Shown here piece by piece: positions 8,472 to 16,818 of a stretch of DNA of 64,000 bases. Within the stretch, counting starts at the first letter, position 1. Every line of letters begins with the position of its first letter. Below the pieces are notes generated by a model that had not been told where the DNA came from, ran no database searches, and saw only the letters and a program-made list of their open reading frames with translations. The position numbers were made by a program, and so were the translations under genes. This stretch comes from Avimicrobium caecorum (GTDB lineage: Bacteria; Bacillota; Clostridia; Oscillospirales; Ruminococcaceae), in NCBI GenBank assembly GCA_904394705.1, contig CAJFNJ010000035.1, positions 7,855 to 71,854 on the forward strand, read 5' to 3'.

Positions 8472-9581
8472 TTACAATTTTTCATTTGCCGGAGCTTCTC
8501 CCGGCTGGGGTACAAGCTCAATGGCCTGCTTGCCGGTGAGGTGCTCCACGGTGAGCACCAGTACCGTCACCGCTGCCAGTTCCTTCCGGATCTCCTCCTC
8601 CAGCTCGGTATCCCGGCCGGGGCTGTACTTCTCCCCCAGTGCCCGCAGTCCGGTGAGGATCTCTTCGGGGTCCTCCGCCACCCGGATGCGTCCGAAGGCA
8701 ATGGCGCTGCGGTAATGGGTGGTGAACTTCTCAGGAACGATCTTGTCCTGATCCACCACACAGAAGCTGGCCTTGGAACAGCGGGCAATGGCATCGATCT
8801 TGTGTCCGGTGCGGGCGGCATGGAAGTAGATCTTCCCCTCCCGGTAGGCATAGCTCATGGGCAGGGCGTAGGGATAACCCCCGTCCCCTGCCAGCGCCAG
8901 TACGCCGCAGGTTCCCCGCTCCAGGATCGCCCGGCTCTCGGACAGGCGCAGCTGCTGCCGGCTCCGGCGCATCTTCCGGAAGGCAAAGGGCGCTTCGGGC
9001 AGGATCTCCGCTCCGGTAAAGGCCGGGTCATCGGCTTCCAGGACGGTATAGCCATGCTTGATCGCCGGGAGAAGTTTGTCCACAAAGTCGGAGGTGGCAA
9101 TGCGCACCAGCCGTCCGTCGGCATTGGGCGGGAAGCGTACAAACGGCCCGTCCAGCACTTCCCGGTCGATGAACAGTTCCAGTTTGCCCTCCATGTCATA
9201 CATCAGTTCCATGGCGCCCACCGCTCCGGCATGGGTGTGCAGCAGATCTTCCAGCGCTGCCGCGTTCACCATCGAAAGCCGGGTGATGTTCCGGCTCTTT
9301 GCCAGGGCCTTGGCATCCAGACGCTTTTCCCGGGGCAGCAGCAGGAACAGGGTCCGGGACCGGTTGCGGTTCTGGAAGATGAGGTTCTTGAGTCCCGGTA
9401 CACCCAGGGCCTTATCCACTTCTTCCGCCTCAGCGGTGGTCTCAGGCTGCCGGGAGAACTCCACCCATTCATAGGCGATTCCCAGCCGTTCCAGCAGTTC
9501 ATAGCATTCCCGTTCCCGGTCACCGGTGAGGGCGGCGGGGCGTCCGGTCTGCCGTGCCGATACAGTAAATCCTTCGCTCAT
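8472..9581 (-). CDS. YbaK/ProX-type aminoacyl-tRNA deacylase fused to NimA-like flavin domain
   Basis: A 369-residue cytoplasmic two-domain protein. Residues about 15-170 resemble the prolyl-tRNA editing (YbaK/PrdX) fold: KNLIFQNRNRSRTLFLLLP, KALAKSRNITRLSM, and an AVGAMELMYD segment. Residues about 205-360 are a pyridoxamine-5'-phosphate-oxidase-like barrel of the nitroimidazole-resistance NimA family (RGTCGVLALAGDGGYPYALP, IYFHAARTGHKIDAI, SAIAFGRIRV). The editing half would hydrolyse misacylated tRNA; the Nim half binds FMN or a related cofactor. ATG 9581 follows AAGGAGGAG. The combination is not one I know as a standard architecture. Confidence 0.8.
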   Translation of the reverse strand: MSEGFTVSARQTGRPAALTGDRERECYELLERLGIAYEWVEFSRQPETTAEAEEVDKALGVPGLKNLIFQNRNRSRTLFLLLPREKRLDAKALAKSRNITRLSMVNAAALEDLLHTHAGAVGAMELMYDMEGKLELFIDREVLDGPFVRFPPNADGRLVRIATSDFVDKLLPAIKHGYTVLEADDPAFTGAEILPEAPFAFRKMRRSRQQLRLSESRAILERGTCGVLALAGDGGYPYALPMSYAYREGKIYFHAARTGHKIDAIARCSKASFCVVDQDKIVPEKFTTHYRSAIAFGRIRVAEDPEEILTGLRALGEKYSPGRDTELEEEIRKELAAVTVLVLTVEHLTGKQAIELVPQPGEAPANEKL

Positions 9582-9683
9582 ACAGATCTCCTCCTTGCCG
9601 GGACGGGAAAAAACGCCCGTCCCTCTCTGTAAGCAGAATAGCACGGCAGCGGCCCGGGGTCAAGGAGGGTTCTGTTCCCCGGA

Positions 9684-9724
9684 TAAAAAAACACCCGGCG
9701 GGGAATCCCGAATCCCGCCGGGTG
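9684..9724 (-). terminator. Terminator of the DUF6506 gene
   Basis: On the minus strand, CACCCGGCGGG pairs with CCCGCCGGGTG and is followed by a run of seven T. Confidence 0.85.
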
Positions 9725-9734
9725 CAAGGGAATA

Positions 9735-10037
9735 TCAGAGGTTGTGAGGGTCGTCCGGGAAAGCTGCCCGGAACAGAGGGTCCTGTTCGGGGAAGTGGGT
9801 CACATAGCCCACCGGAATCCTGCCGCCGGTGGCTTCAATGACCTGCCGGGCTCCATCCGGACCAAAGGCGCCGCACAGTTCAATACAGCCGATTCCCTCT
9901 TCTGCCAGGGCTCTGGCTGCGGCACAGGCAGCGGGGAGGTCGGGCACACCGATCATCCGGGCGCTGCCGCCGCCGATGGAGGCGGTACGGCCCTGTTCCG
10001 GGGAGAAATCCCCGAGGATCAGAAATGCAAAGGTCAT
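9735..10037 (-). CDS. DUF6506 family protein
   Basis: About 100 residues. A short beta-alpha protein with ALAEEGIGCIELCGAFGPDGARQVIEATGGRIPVGYVT, which matches my recollection of DUF6506 (glycine-rich ELCGGFG core). It is cytoplasmic, with no known reaction. ATG 10037 is preferred over an in-frame GTG at 10046 because of its spacing to CAGGAG. It lies 28 bp downstream of the metal ATPase on the same strand, so it may be the last gene of that operon. Confidence 0.65.
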   Translation of the reverse strand: MTFAFLILGDFSPEQGRTASIGGGSARMIGVPDLPAACAAARALAEEGIGCIELCGAFGPDGARQVIEATGGRIPVGYVTHFPEQDPLFRAAFPDDPHNL

Positions 10038-10065
10038 GGAAAACACACTCCTGTCAGACTGAGGC

Positions 10066-11955
10066 TTACAGATTCTTTACAAAGAGGGCACGGATGGCGT
10101 TGAGTACTGCCAGGACCATGACGCCCACATCGGCGAAGATCGCCAGCCACATATTGGCAATGCCCAGAGCGCCCAGCAGCAGACAGCCCAGCTTGACGCC
10201 GATGGCGAACCAGGTGTTCTGGTAGACAATGCGCAGACACTTCCGGGAGATCTTGATGGCCTTGGCGATCTTGCGGGGGTCGTCGTCCATGAGGACCACA
10301 TCAGCGGCCTCAATGGCGGCATCCGAACCCATGGCGCCCATGGCGATGCCGATGTCCGCACGGGAGAGCACCGGAGCATCGTTGATGCCGTCGCCCACAA
10401 AGGCGAGCTTATCCCGGTCATTGGAACGCTCTGCCAGCAGTTCTTCCACCTTGGTGACCTTGTCTGCGGGGAGCAGTTCGCTGTAATACTCGTCGATTCC
10501 CAGTTCCTTTGCCACCTTTTCGGCTACCGAGCGATGGTCGCCGGTGAGCATGACCATCCGGCGCACACCGGCGCTCCGGAGCTGGGCAATGGCTTCCGCC
10601 GCACCGGGCTTGATACGGTCGGCAATGAGGATCTGTCCGGCATAGACGCCGTCCACCGAGATGTGTACCACAGTACCGGGTTCATCGCTTTCCTGGAAAG
10701 CAACACCCAGCTGGTTCATCAGCTTGTCATTGCCCGCAGCCACCGATTTGCCGTCCACTTCAGCTACGACACCGGCGCCGCTGCGCTCCTCCACCTGACC
10801 CACACGGGAGCGGTCCAGTTCCTGTCCATAGGCCTTCTGGAGGCTCTTGCTGATGGGGTGGGAGGACGCGCTCTCTGCCAGGGCTGCCAGCTCCAGCAGG
10901 CGTCCTTCCTCAAAGCCCTCTGCCGGGGTGATGCGGGTCACTTCAAAGACGCCTTCGGTGAGGGTACCGGTCTTGTCAAAGACCAGGGTACGGGTCTGGG
11001 CGAGGGTTTCCAGGTAGTTGGAGCCCTTGACCAGCACACCCTGATTGCTGGCGCCGCCGATGCCGGCGAAGAAGGAGAGCGGAATACTGATCACCAGCGC
11101 GCAGGGACAGCTGATAACCAGGAAGGTAAGGGCACGGTAGAACCAGTCAGCCCAGTCGGGGGTGAGGCCCATGAGGAACTGACGGGTCAGGGGCGGCAGC
11201 AGAGCCAGTGCCACGGCACTGTAACAGACTGCCGGGGTATAGACCTTGGCGAACTTGGAGATAAAGGCCTCCGACTTGGATTTGCGGGAGGAGGCATTCT
11301 CCACCAGGTCGAGGATCTTGGAAACGGTGGATTCGCCGAATTCCTTGGTGGTGCGGATCTTCAGCAGACCGGTGAGGTTGATGCAGCCGCTGATGATCTC
11401 GCCGCCCTCTTCCACTTCCCGGGGAACACTTTCGCCGGTGAGGGCAGCGGTGTTGAGGGTGGAACGGCCCTCTACGACAATGCCGTCGATGGGCACCTTT
11501 TCACCCGGCTGGACAATGATGATGGAGCCCACTTCCACTTCATCGGGGTCCACCTGTTCCAGCTGACCATCCACTTCGATGTTGGCATAGTCAGGACGGA
11601 TGTCCATGAGTTCGCTGATATTCTTGCGGCTCCGTCCCACGGCATAGCTCTGGAACAGTTCACCGATCTGATAGAACAGCATAACGGCAATGGCTTCGGT
11701 ATAGTCGCCGCTGTCGGTGAGGCCGATGACAATGGCGCCCACGGTGGCAACTGCCATGAGGAAGTTCTCATCGAAGACCTGACGGTTCCAGATGCCCAGA
11801 ACAGCCTTCCAGAGAATATCATAGCCCACGATGAAATAGGGTACCATGTAGAGGGCGAACCGGACAAGACCGGTGACCGGTACAAAGTGCAGCGCCACCA
11901 TCAGCACGGCGGAAACAATGATCCGCCAGAGCATTTTTTTCTGCTTTTTGTTCAT
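10066..11955 (-). CDS. CPx-type heavy-metal P-type ATPase (Zn/Cd/Co class)
   Basis: A 629-residue metal-exporting membrane ATPase. Actuator motif LTGES near 182-186, the metal-translocating CPC at 283-285 (ISCPCALVIS), phosphorylated D327 in FDKTGTLTEG, and a GDGINDAP hinge near the C-terminus are all present. The usual N-terminal metal-binding domain is missing: the protein starts directly with membrane helices, and a separate 72-residue HMA protein is encoded just upstream. ATG 11955 follows AGAAGGG. The ArsR gene nearby and a shared operator-like element suggest metal induction. Zn2+/Cd2+ is the most likely cargo; SCPCAL alone does not exclude others. Confidence 0.9.
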   Translation of the reverse strand: MNKKQKKMLWRIIVSAVLMVALHFVPVTGLVRFALYMVPYFIVGYDILWKAVLGIWNRQVFDENFLMAVATVGAIVIGLTDSGDYTEAIAVMLFYQIGELFQSYAVGRSRKNISELMDIRPDYANIEVDGQLEQVDPDEVEVGSIIIVQPGEKVPIDGIVVEGRSTLNTAALTGESVPREVEEGGEIISGCINLTGLLKIRTTKEFGESTVSKILDLVENASSRKSKSEAFISKFAKVYTPAVCYSAVALALLPPLTRQFLMGLTPDWADWFYRALTFLVISCPCALVISIPLSFFAGIGGASNQGVLVKGSNYLETLAQTRTLVFDKTGTLTEGVFEVTRITPAEGFEEGRLLELAALAESASSHPISKSLQKAYGQELDRSRVGQVEERSGAGVVAEVDGKSVAAGNDKLMNQLGVAFQESDEPGTVVHISVDGVYAGQILIADRIKPGAAEAIAQLRSAGVRRMVMLTGDHRSVAEKVAKELGIDEYYSELLPADKVTKVEELLAERSNDRDKLAFVGDGINDAPVLSRADIGIAMGAMGSDAAIEAADVVLMDDDPRKIAKAIKISRKCLRIVYQNTWFAIGVKLGCLLLGALGIANMWLAIFADVGVMVLAVLNAIRALFVKNL

Positions 11956-12000
11956 AGAGGAAATCCCTTCTTTGATCCGGTCGGAGCCGGGAGTTTTATA

Positions 12001-12029
12001 ATTAAATAAATGCTTAATCGTTCATATAT
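12001..12029. promoter_or_regulatory. Operator-like element upstream of the CPx ATPase
   Basis: On the minus strand this reads ATATATGAACGATTAAGC and then ATTTATTTAAT. It shares TATGAAmGATTAA and a GCATTT core with the element upstream of the HMA gene (12370-12397) and looks like an ArsR/SmtB-type site. The likely regulator is the ArsR protein encoded at 12867. Confidence 0.5.
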
Positions 12030-12038
12030 TACTGCTGC

Positions 12039-12071
12039 AAAAACACCCGGGCAATGCCGCAGGTGTTTTTT
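12039..12071. terminator. Terminator between HMA and ATPase genes
   Basis: AAAAACACC and GGTGTTTTTT arms around a GC-rich loop, T runs on both strands. On the minus strand it lies between the HMA gene and the ATPase, so the ATPase is probably expressed mainly from its own promoter. Confidence 0.75.
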
Positions 12072-12112
12072 ACCAGCAGTCGGAACCGGACGGACAAGCG
12101 TCCCATGGGATC

Positions 12113-12331
12113 TTACAGGAAGATCTCGCAGTCGCTTTCCACCTTCTTGCAGTTCTTGAGGACCTCAGCCATGACGGCCTTGGGGTCCTGGCCCTCATCA
12201 AACTCCACAGCCATCTTCAGGGTCATGAAGTTCACATTGGCGTCCTTGACGCCGGGGGTCTTGCGGGCGGCGTCCTCCATCTTGTTGGCGCAGTTGGCGC
12301 AGTCCACATCGATCTTATAGGTCTTTTTCAT
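12113..12331 (-). CDS. Stand-alone heavy-metal-associated (HMA) domain protein
   Basis: A 72-residue soluble ferredoxin-like metal carrier. The metal loop is DCANCAN (two Cys spaced by two residues) at residues 10-14, preceded by KKTYKIDV. A typical partner binds one metal ion and passes it to a CPx ATPase. Here the ATPase downstream lacks its own HMA domain, so this protein probably supplies it in trans. Ribosome site AAAGGAG. Its C-terminus has an extra Cys (ESDCEIFL). Confidence 0.88.
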   Translation of the reverse strand: MKKTYKIDVDCANCANKMEDAARKTPGVKDANVNFMTLKMAVEFDEGQDPKAVMAEVLKNCKKVESDCEIFL

Positions 12332-12369
12332 TGCTGTTTTCTCCTTTCCCGACAGAATTTCGGTTATAA

Positions 12370-12413
12370 GATTAAATGCTTGTTTAATCTTTCATATCTA
12401 TACTCTATGTCAA
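12370..12413 (-). promoter_or_regulatory. HMA gene promoter with ArsR-type operator
   Basis: On the minus strand a perfect -35 TTGACA (12413-12408) is followed by TATGAAAGATTAA and the perfect inverted repeat GATTAAA-N6-TTTAATC (12370-12389), which would cover the -10 region and start site. The -10 box itself is weak (AGATTA at 17 bp). A bound metal-free ArsR protein here would block the polymerase. Confidence 0.55.
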
Positions 12414-12540
12414 AGAGGGCCGGAAGTCAACGGGGGAACAGTGAATCGTTCCGTTTGGATTAAAAACAGTTCCGAATGGATTAAGCTAAAAAAGCCCAGA
12501 CTCTGGATGCCCGCAAACCGCGTACAGATGCGATAAAATC

Positions 12541-12772
12541 GCCCTTGCGGGGAGCAGTTCTCTGACGTCCCCGGAAAATTGGGTGGGTATGCCTTTGTTT
12601 TTCGCCCTCGCCTGGCTTCGGGCGGAAAAAGAGAATAGTGAATAGTGAATAGAGAATAGTTTCGGTGTGCCTGGCGGCACCGATTCAGAAGCGGAGGCGA
12701 GGGAGGGAAATTCCCGCATGCCCTCCCAGCGGGCGGGGGACGCCAGGGAACCGCCCCACCGCAGGTGGCAAG
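12541..12772 (+). repeat. Dispersed intergenic repeat, copy A
   Basis: Three modules in order: GCCCTTGCGGGGAGCAGTTC... (12541-12575, near-identical to 63671-63705); GAATAGTGAATAG direct repeats ending in TTTCGGTGTGCC (12632-12672, matching the reverse complement of 14297-14347); and a block around CCCTCCCAGCG...CCGCCCCACCGCAGGTGG (about 12700-12770, matching the reverse complement of about 14357-14428). Non-coding. It resembles a MITE- or REP-like element. Confidence 0.75.
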
Positions 12773-12866
12773 GCCCCAGCGCCGCATTTTCCGCAGGTGG
12801 TTGACAGAGGGCGGGCGGGGATTTTACAATGGAGGAAACAAAGGCGAACAAAAGGAGAGTGGAGCC

Positions 12867-13244
12867 ATGAAGCCGGAACAGACCGGACACGAACCCTGCG
12901 GCTGCGGCAGTGATCAGCTGCGGGAGAAACTCCCGTCCACCGGGGAGATCCAGTCGGTGGCGGATGCCATGCGGCAGCTGGGAGACAGCAGCCGGCTGCG
13001 GATCTTCTGGGTGCTGTGCCACTGTGAGGAATGCGTCATGGGGCTGTCGGCGCTGGTGGAGATGAGCAGTCCGGCGGTGAGCCATCATCTGCGGCTGCTC
13101 AAGAGTGCCGGACTGATCGTCAGCCGGCGGCAGGGCAAGGAGATGTACTACCGGGCAGCGGATACCGAAGCAGCCCGGGTGCTGCACCATACCATTGAAC
13201 AGCTGGCAGCCCTCTCCTGTCCCGGAGAGGAGGAAGAGGCATGA
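12867..13244 (+). CDS. ArsR/SmtB family metal-responsive repressor
   Basis: 125 residues. Winged-helix repressor with the DSSRLRIFWVLCHCEECVM metal-site helix and the SSPAVSHHLRLLKSAGLI recognition helix. Cys residues at the N-terminus (HEPCGCG) and in CHCEEC form a CadC-like thiol-rich site suited to Cd2+, Pb2+ or Zn2+. It should release DNA when metal binds and control the divergent HMA and ATPase genes. ATG 12867 follows AAAGGAGAG; the track upstream has no better start. Its stop overlaps the start of an AraC-family gene by four bases. Confidence 0.9.
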   Translation: MKPEQTGHEPCGCGSDQLREKLPSTGEIQSVADAMRQLGDSSRLRIFWVLCHCEECVMGLSALVEMSSPAVSHHLRLLKSAGLIVSRRQGKEMYYRAADTEAARVLHHTIEQLAALSCPGEEEEA

Positions 13245-14257
13245 CCCTGTGGACCAAGGAGACAATCACCGGGGATCTCCGGGACCTGCCGGCGGGAATG
13301 CAGGAGATCCGTACCCCGGAGGGAGAACTCTGCCGGCTGCCGCTGCCTGAGAGCGGCGGACGGGGCCGGTCGGAGGAGATCCGGCTCTGTGACTGGGCGA
13401 CCATGCGGCTGGAGTGGTATGAAGCCGAGGGATTTCATTCCCGGCATGGAGCCGAGCCGGGCTTTCTGGAGCTGAGCTTCTGCCTGAGCGGACGCATGGG
13501 CTGGCAGCTCCGGGACGGCAGCGGACTCTATCTCGGGCCGGGCGGGCTGGCCATCCGCCTGCGGGAGAGCTGCAGTGATTCCCGGCTCCAGTTCCCGCTG
13601 GGGTACTATGCGGGACTGGCCTTCTCGGTGGATACCCGGACGCTGGATGCCCAGCTGCCTGTCCCTCTCGCGCAGATGGGCGCCACCGGAGCGGGGCTGC
13701 TGGAGCGGTACTGTCCCGGCGGACGCAGTCTGGCTCTGGCGGCTCAGGCGGGAGTGGCGCCGCTGCTGGAACCGCTGGCGCGTCTGCCCCGGGAGGCCCG
13801 GCCTGCCTGGGGACTGCTGCGCATCCAGGAACTGCTGCTCCTGCTGGGGGCTCTGGAACAGCCCGAGCTGTCCTCCCCTGAGGGCTGGCCCCGGGATCAG
13901 CTGGCTGCAATCCAGGCGGTGCATGCACGTCTGGTGGAAGATCTCTCTCGGCGGCATACCATTGAGGAGCTGTCCCGGGAGCACCTGCTCAACACCTCGG
14001 CGCTGAAAGCCGGATTCAAGGCGGTATACGGACAGCCGGTGGGCGCCTATATGCGGGAGCTGCGGATGCGGGAAGCCGCCCGTCTGCTCCGGGAGAGCGA
14101 CCTGCCCATCGCCGGTGTGGCAGCCGCTGTGGGGTATGAGAACCAGGGCAAGTTCACCCGTGCCTTCAAGGAGGCCGTGGGACTGCTTCCCACCGAGTAC
14201 CGCCGCCAGAACGGCCCCCTGCGGGGGAAGCAGTTCCCTGGTGTCCCCCGTCAGTAA
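13241..14257 (+). CDS. AraC family transcriptional regulator
   Basis: 338 residues with two C-terminal helix-turn-helix units (TIEELSREHLLNTSALKAGFKAVYG and PIAGVAAAVGYENQGKFTRAFKEAVG) and the LPTEYRR end typical of the family. The N-terminal 220 residues are an uncharacterised sensing region (FLELSFCLSGRMGWQLRDGSG). Translation is coupled to the ArsR gene by ATGA overlap. Co-transcription with a metal repressor suggests a role in the same metal or envelope-stress response; the ligand is unknown. Confidence 0.85.
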   Translation: MTLWTKETITGDLRDLPAGMQEIRTPEGELCRLPLPESGGRGRSEEIRLCDWATMRLEWYEAEGFHSRHGAEPGFLELSFCLSGRMGWQLRDGSGLYLGPGGLAIRLRESCSDSRLQFPLGYYAGLAFSVDTRTLDAQLPVPLAQMGATGAGLLERYCPGGRSLALAAQAGVAPLLEPLARLPREARPAWGLLRIQELLLLLGALEQPELSSPEGWPRDQLAAIQAVHARLVEDLSRRHTIEELSREHLLNTSALKAGFKAVYGQPVGAYMRELRMREAARLLRESDLPIAGVAAAVGYENQGKFTRAFKEAVGLLPTEYRRQNGPLRGKQFPGVPRQ

Positions 14258-14517
14258 TGCAGAAATGCAAAACGCCCCTTCCAAATCCCGTGCCGCAAAG
14301 CGGCACACCGAAACTCTTCGCTCTTCACTTTTCACTATTCTCTATTCACCCTCGCACCACCTGCGGTGGGGCGGTTCTCTGGCGACTCTCGCTCGCTGGG
14401 AGAGCATGCGAAAGCGGCCCTCCCTCGCACAGTCCCACCCGCCGGACGAAAATTTCTTCTGACCCTGTGCCGCCAGGCACACCAAAACTCTTCGCTCTTC
14501 ACTCTTCCCTCTTCGCT
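14258..14517 (-). repeat. Dispersed intergenic repeat, copies B1 and B2
   Basis: The reverse complement of 14291-14430 repeats the CCGCCCCACCGCAGGTGG, GAATAGAGAATAGTG and TTTCGGTGTGCC modules of copy A in inverted orientation. A second partial copy begins at 14467 (GTGCCGCCAGGCACACC followed by ACTCTTCGCTCTTCACTCTTC). No coding function is seen. Confidence 0.75.
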
Positions 14518-14556
14518 AAAAAACGCCGTCCCCACTCGCTGCGGGGACGGCGTTTT
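14518..14556. terminator. Bidirectional terminator after CDF gene
   Basis: AAAACGCCGTCCCC and GGGGACGGCGTTTT arms. It ends the minus-strand CDF transporter transcript. Confidence 0.85.
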
Positions 14557-14557
14557 C

Positions 14558-15778
14558 TTATTGTTCCGAGGCAGAGGTTTCCGCTTCCTTGGCCTTTTCC
14601 GAGGCGAAGGTGCCGGTGAAGCTGTTCTCGGCGGTGATGACGCAGAGCCACAGGGGATTCTTCCGCTGGGCAGCTTCCTGCAGGGCGTGCTTGAGTTCCG
14701 GGGCGCGGCTGTCCAGTTCCCGGGGCAGCACCAGATCGAAGATCACATTGGTATGGGTGGTGCCGGGCACCATGCGCAGGTCATGGATGGAGAGCCGGGG
14801 ATCGAGCTTCTTTGCTTCGGCGGCAAAGAACTCCCGGGCCTCACCGGTTTCGGAATCATCGGTGACAATGGGGTCGTAGTGGATCACCACATGCAGCCCC
14901 TCCTGCTCCAGGAAGTATTTCTCAATGCGGTCGATGGTGTCATGGCTTTCCAGTACATCGGCACTGGCAGCCATTTCGGCATGCAGACTGGCAAACTGCC
15001 GGCCCGGGCCATAGTCATGTACGATCATGTCATGGATGCCCAGTACGCCGGGATAGGAAAGGGTCACATCGGCGATATGCCGTACCAGTTCGGGATCGGG
15101 GGTCTGTCCCAGCAGCGGGGCAATGGAATCCTTTACCAGACCCCAGCCGCTCCACAGGATAAAGGCTGCCACAGCCAGACCCATATAGCCATCCAGATTC
15201 CAGCCGAACTGCATCTGCAGCAGAGTGGCAATGAGGACAGCGCCGGTGCTGATGACATCGTTGCGGCTGTCAGCGGCGGTGGCTTCCAGGGTGGCGGAGC
15301 GGATCAGCCGTCCCACATGGCGGTTGAAGGCTGCCATCCAGAACTTCACCAGAATGGAGGCCGCCAGGATCAGAATGGATGCCATTCCGGTGGTGATGGG
15401 TTCCGGCGAGAGGATCTTCTGGATGCTGGTCTTTGCCAGTTCAGCGCCGATGAGCAGGATCATCACGCTCACCGCCAGTCCCGAGAGATATTCGGTGCGT
15501 CCGTGTCCATAGGGGTGTTCATCATCGGCGGGACGGGCAGCCAGCCGGAATCCCAGCAGGGTGATGATGCTCGATGAGGCATCCGAGAGGTTGTTGACGG
15601 CGTCGGCGGAGATGGCAACGCTGCCGGTGAGCAGTCCTGCCAGGAATTTGCCGGCGGAGAGCAGAAGGTTGCAGCAGATGCCCACCAGACCGGCCAGATT
15701 GCCGCACCGGGCCCGGACCTGCGGGTCATTTACTTCGGGGTATCCTTTTACAAAATGCGAGAGCAGAAATTCAGTCAT
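14558..15778 (-). CDS. Cation diffusion facilitator (CDF) family metal efflux transporter
   Basis: 406 residues, six-helix CDF core. The transport-site aspartates are in SADAVNNLSDASSS (second helix) and TAADSRNDV (fifth helix), and HPYGHGR gives the family His loop. The C-terminal cytoplasmic domain (VHDYGPG, SLHAEM) is followed by a longer extension ending in a Glu/Ala-rich tail. It exports Zn2+, Mn2+ or related divalent ions by proton exchange. ATG 15778 lies 32 bp downstream of the methyltransferase stop, and both genes form one minus-strand operon. Part of the metal block at 10-16 kb. Confidence 0.9.
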   Translation of the reverse strand: MTEFLLSHFVKGYPEVNDPQVRARCGNLAGLVGICCNLLLSAGKFLAGLLTGSVAISADAVNNLSDASSSIITLLGFRLAARPADDEHPYGHGRTEYLSGLAVSVMILLIGAELAKTSIQKILSPEPITTGMASILILAASILVKFWMAAFNRHVGRLIRSATLEATAADSRNDVISTGAVLIATLLQMQFGWNLDGYMGLAVAAFILWSGWGLVKDSIAPLLGQTPDPELVRHIADVTLSYPGVLGIHDMIVHDYGPGRQFASLHAEMAASADVLESHDTIDRIEKYFLEQEGLHVVIHYDPIVTDDSETGEAREFFAAEAKKLDPRLSIHDLRMVPGTTHTNVIFDLVLPRELDSRAPELKHALQEAAQRKNPLWLCVITAENSFTGTFASEKAKEAETSASEQ

Positions 15779-15810
15779 GCAGTAACACAGTCCTTTTTAT
15801 CGAAATGGTT

Positions 15811-16542
15811 TCAGACAGGCTTGCGGGCCTTGACCAGCAGCATCATGGGACGGCGCATCTCATCCGCCATACCGGGCAGATCCAGCATGGACGGATCGGG
15901 CATAGCCTCTTCCACAGCCTCCAGTACAAAGCCGCACCGGATTAGACCCATCAGGATCTGGGTGAGGGTATGGTGCTGTTTTTTGACCTCCTGACCCAGG
16001 AAGAGGGTGGTGCGTTCCCCGGGATAATAGTAGTTGTCCACCGGCCAGCAGACCGGACGGCCCTCAGCGTCCCGGACCCAGTCCTCCCGTACACCGGCAG
16101 TAAAGACCGGGTGTTCGATATTGAACAGGAATACACCGCCGGGCCGGAGGGTGGAGAATACCTTCCGGTAGATGTCGTCCAGGTCGGCGAGGTAGTGCAG
16201 GGCCAGATTGGAAACCACCAGGTCATAGTATCCGGCGGGATAGCTGTATTCGGCAATGCCGCATACCTCATACCGGATGCGGGGGTCGGCATTGCGCGCC
16301 CGGGCTTCGGCGATCATCTTCTCACTGAGATCCAGCCCCAGGGCTTCCGCGGCGCCCTGTTCCACGGCGTATTTGCAGTGCCAGCCATAGCCGCAGCCCA
16401 GATCCAGTACCCGGCTGCCCTCCATGGCAGGGAACAGCGGCTGGAGCTGATGCCATTCCCCGGCAGCTTCCAGTCCGCCGGTGCTCCGGGCCATCCGGGA
16501 ATAGGCGTCAAAAAATGCCTTGTCATCATAGATGTTGTTCAT
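15811..16542 (-). CDS. Class I SAM-dependent methyltransferase
   Basis: 243 residues. Motif I is VLDLGCGYGWHC, followed by the acidic GLDLSEKM and motif IV VVSNLALHYL, with a RPGGVFLFNIEHP strand. The fold is a UbiE/SmtA-like small-molecule or unknown methyltransferase. ATG 16542 follows AGAAGGAGG; the upstream extension lacks a ribosome site. It precedes the CDF gene in the same operon. The substrate cannot be told from sequence. Confidence 0.85.
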   Translation of the reverse strand: MNNIYDDKAFFDAYSRMARSTGGLEAAGEWHQLQPLFPAMEGSRVLDLGCGYGWHCKYAVEQGAAEALGLDLSEKMIAEARARNADPRIRYEVCGIAEYSYPAGYYDLVVSNLALHYLADLDDIYRKVFSTLRPGGVFLFNIEHPVFTAGVREDWVRDAEGRPVCWPVDNYYYPGERTTLFLGQEVKKQHHTLTQILMGLIRCGFVLEAVEEAMPDPSMLDLPGMADEMRRPMMLLVKARKPV

Positions 16543-16818
16543 GGGAAAATTCCTCCTTCTATGGATAAAAAAGGCGGTCAACTGCCATTTTAGCACACCC
16601 GGTGCCGGCAGGCAACGGGGCAGAGAAAAGTTTTGGTTTCATCTGCAGTTTACACAGGGGACGAATCCCCGCAAAGCCGGGCCGGTATAATAAAACCGTA
16701 CCGGAACAGCGGGAGGCAGTTCCTGCCGGCGGACGGCGGGAACCAAAACCCCCATGGCGCTTGCTGCCGCCTTGCCGCTGGAAGCAGTGGGCGCCTGAAT
16801 GGAAAGGAGTGCCTGTCC

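Larger units (their letters stand above)
12332..12866. other. Intergenic region with dispersed non-coding repeat
   Basis: The left end (12360-12415) holds the HMA promoter and operator. Bases 12541-12772 hold copy A of a dispersed repeat described separately. Translations of the repeat give FTIHYSLF-type peptides known as artefacts. The right end (12840-12866) is the leader of the ArsR gene with AAAGGAGAG. Confidence 0.7.

Noticed and set aside
12410..12787. ORF with FTIHYSLF peptide
   Set aside because: Known type of spurious translation of GAATAGTGAATAG repeats; no ribosome site.
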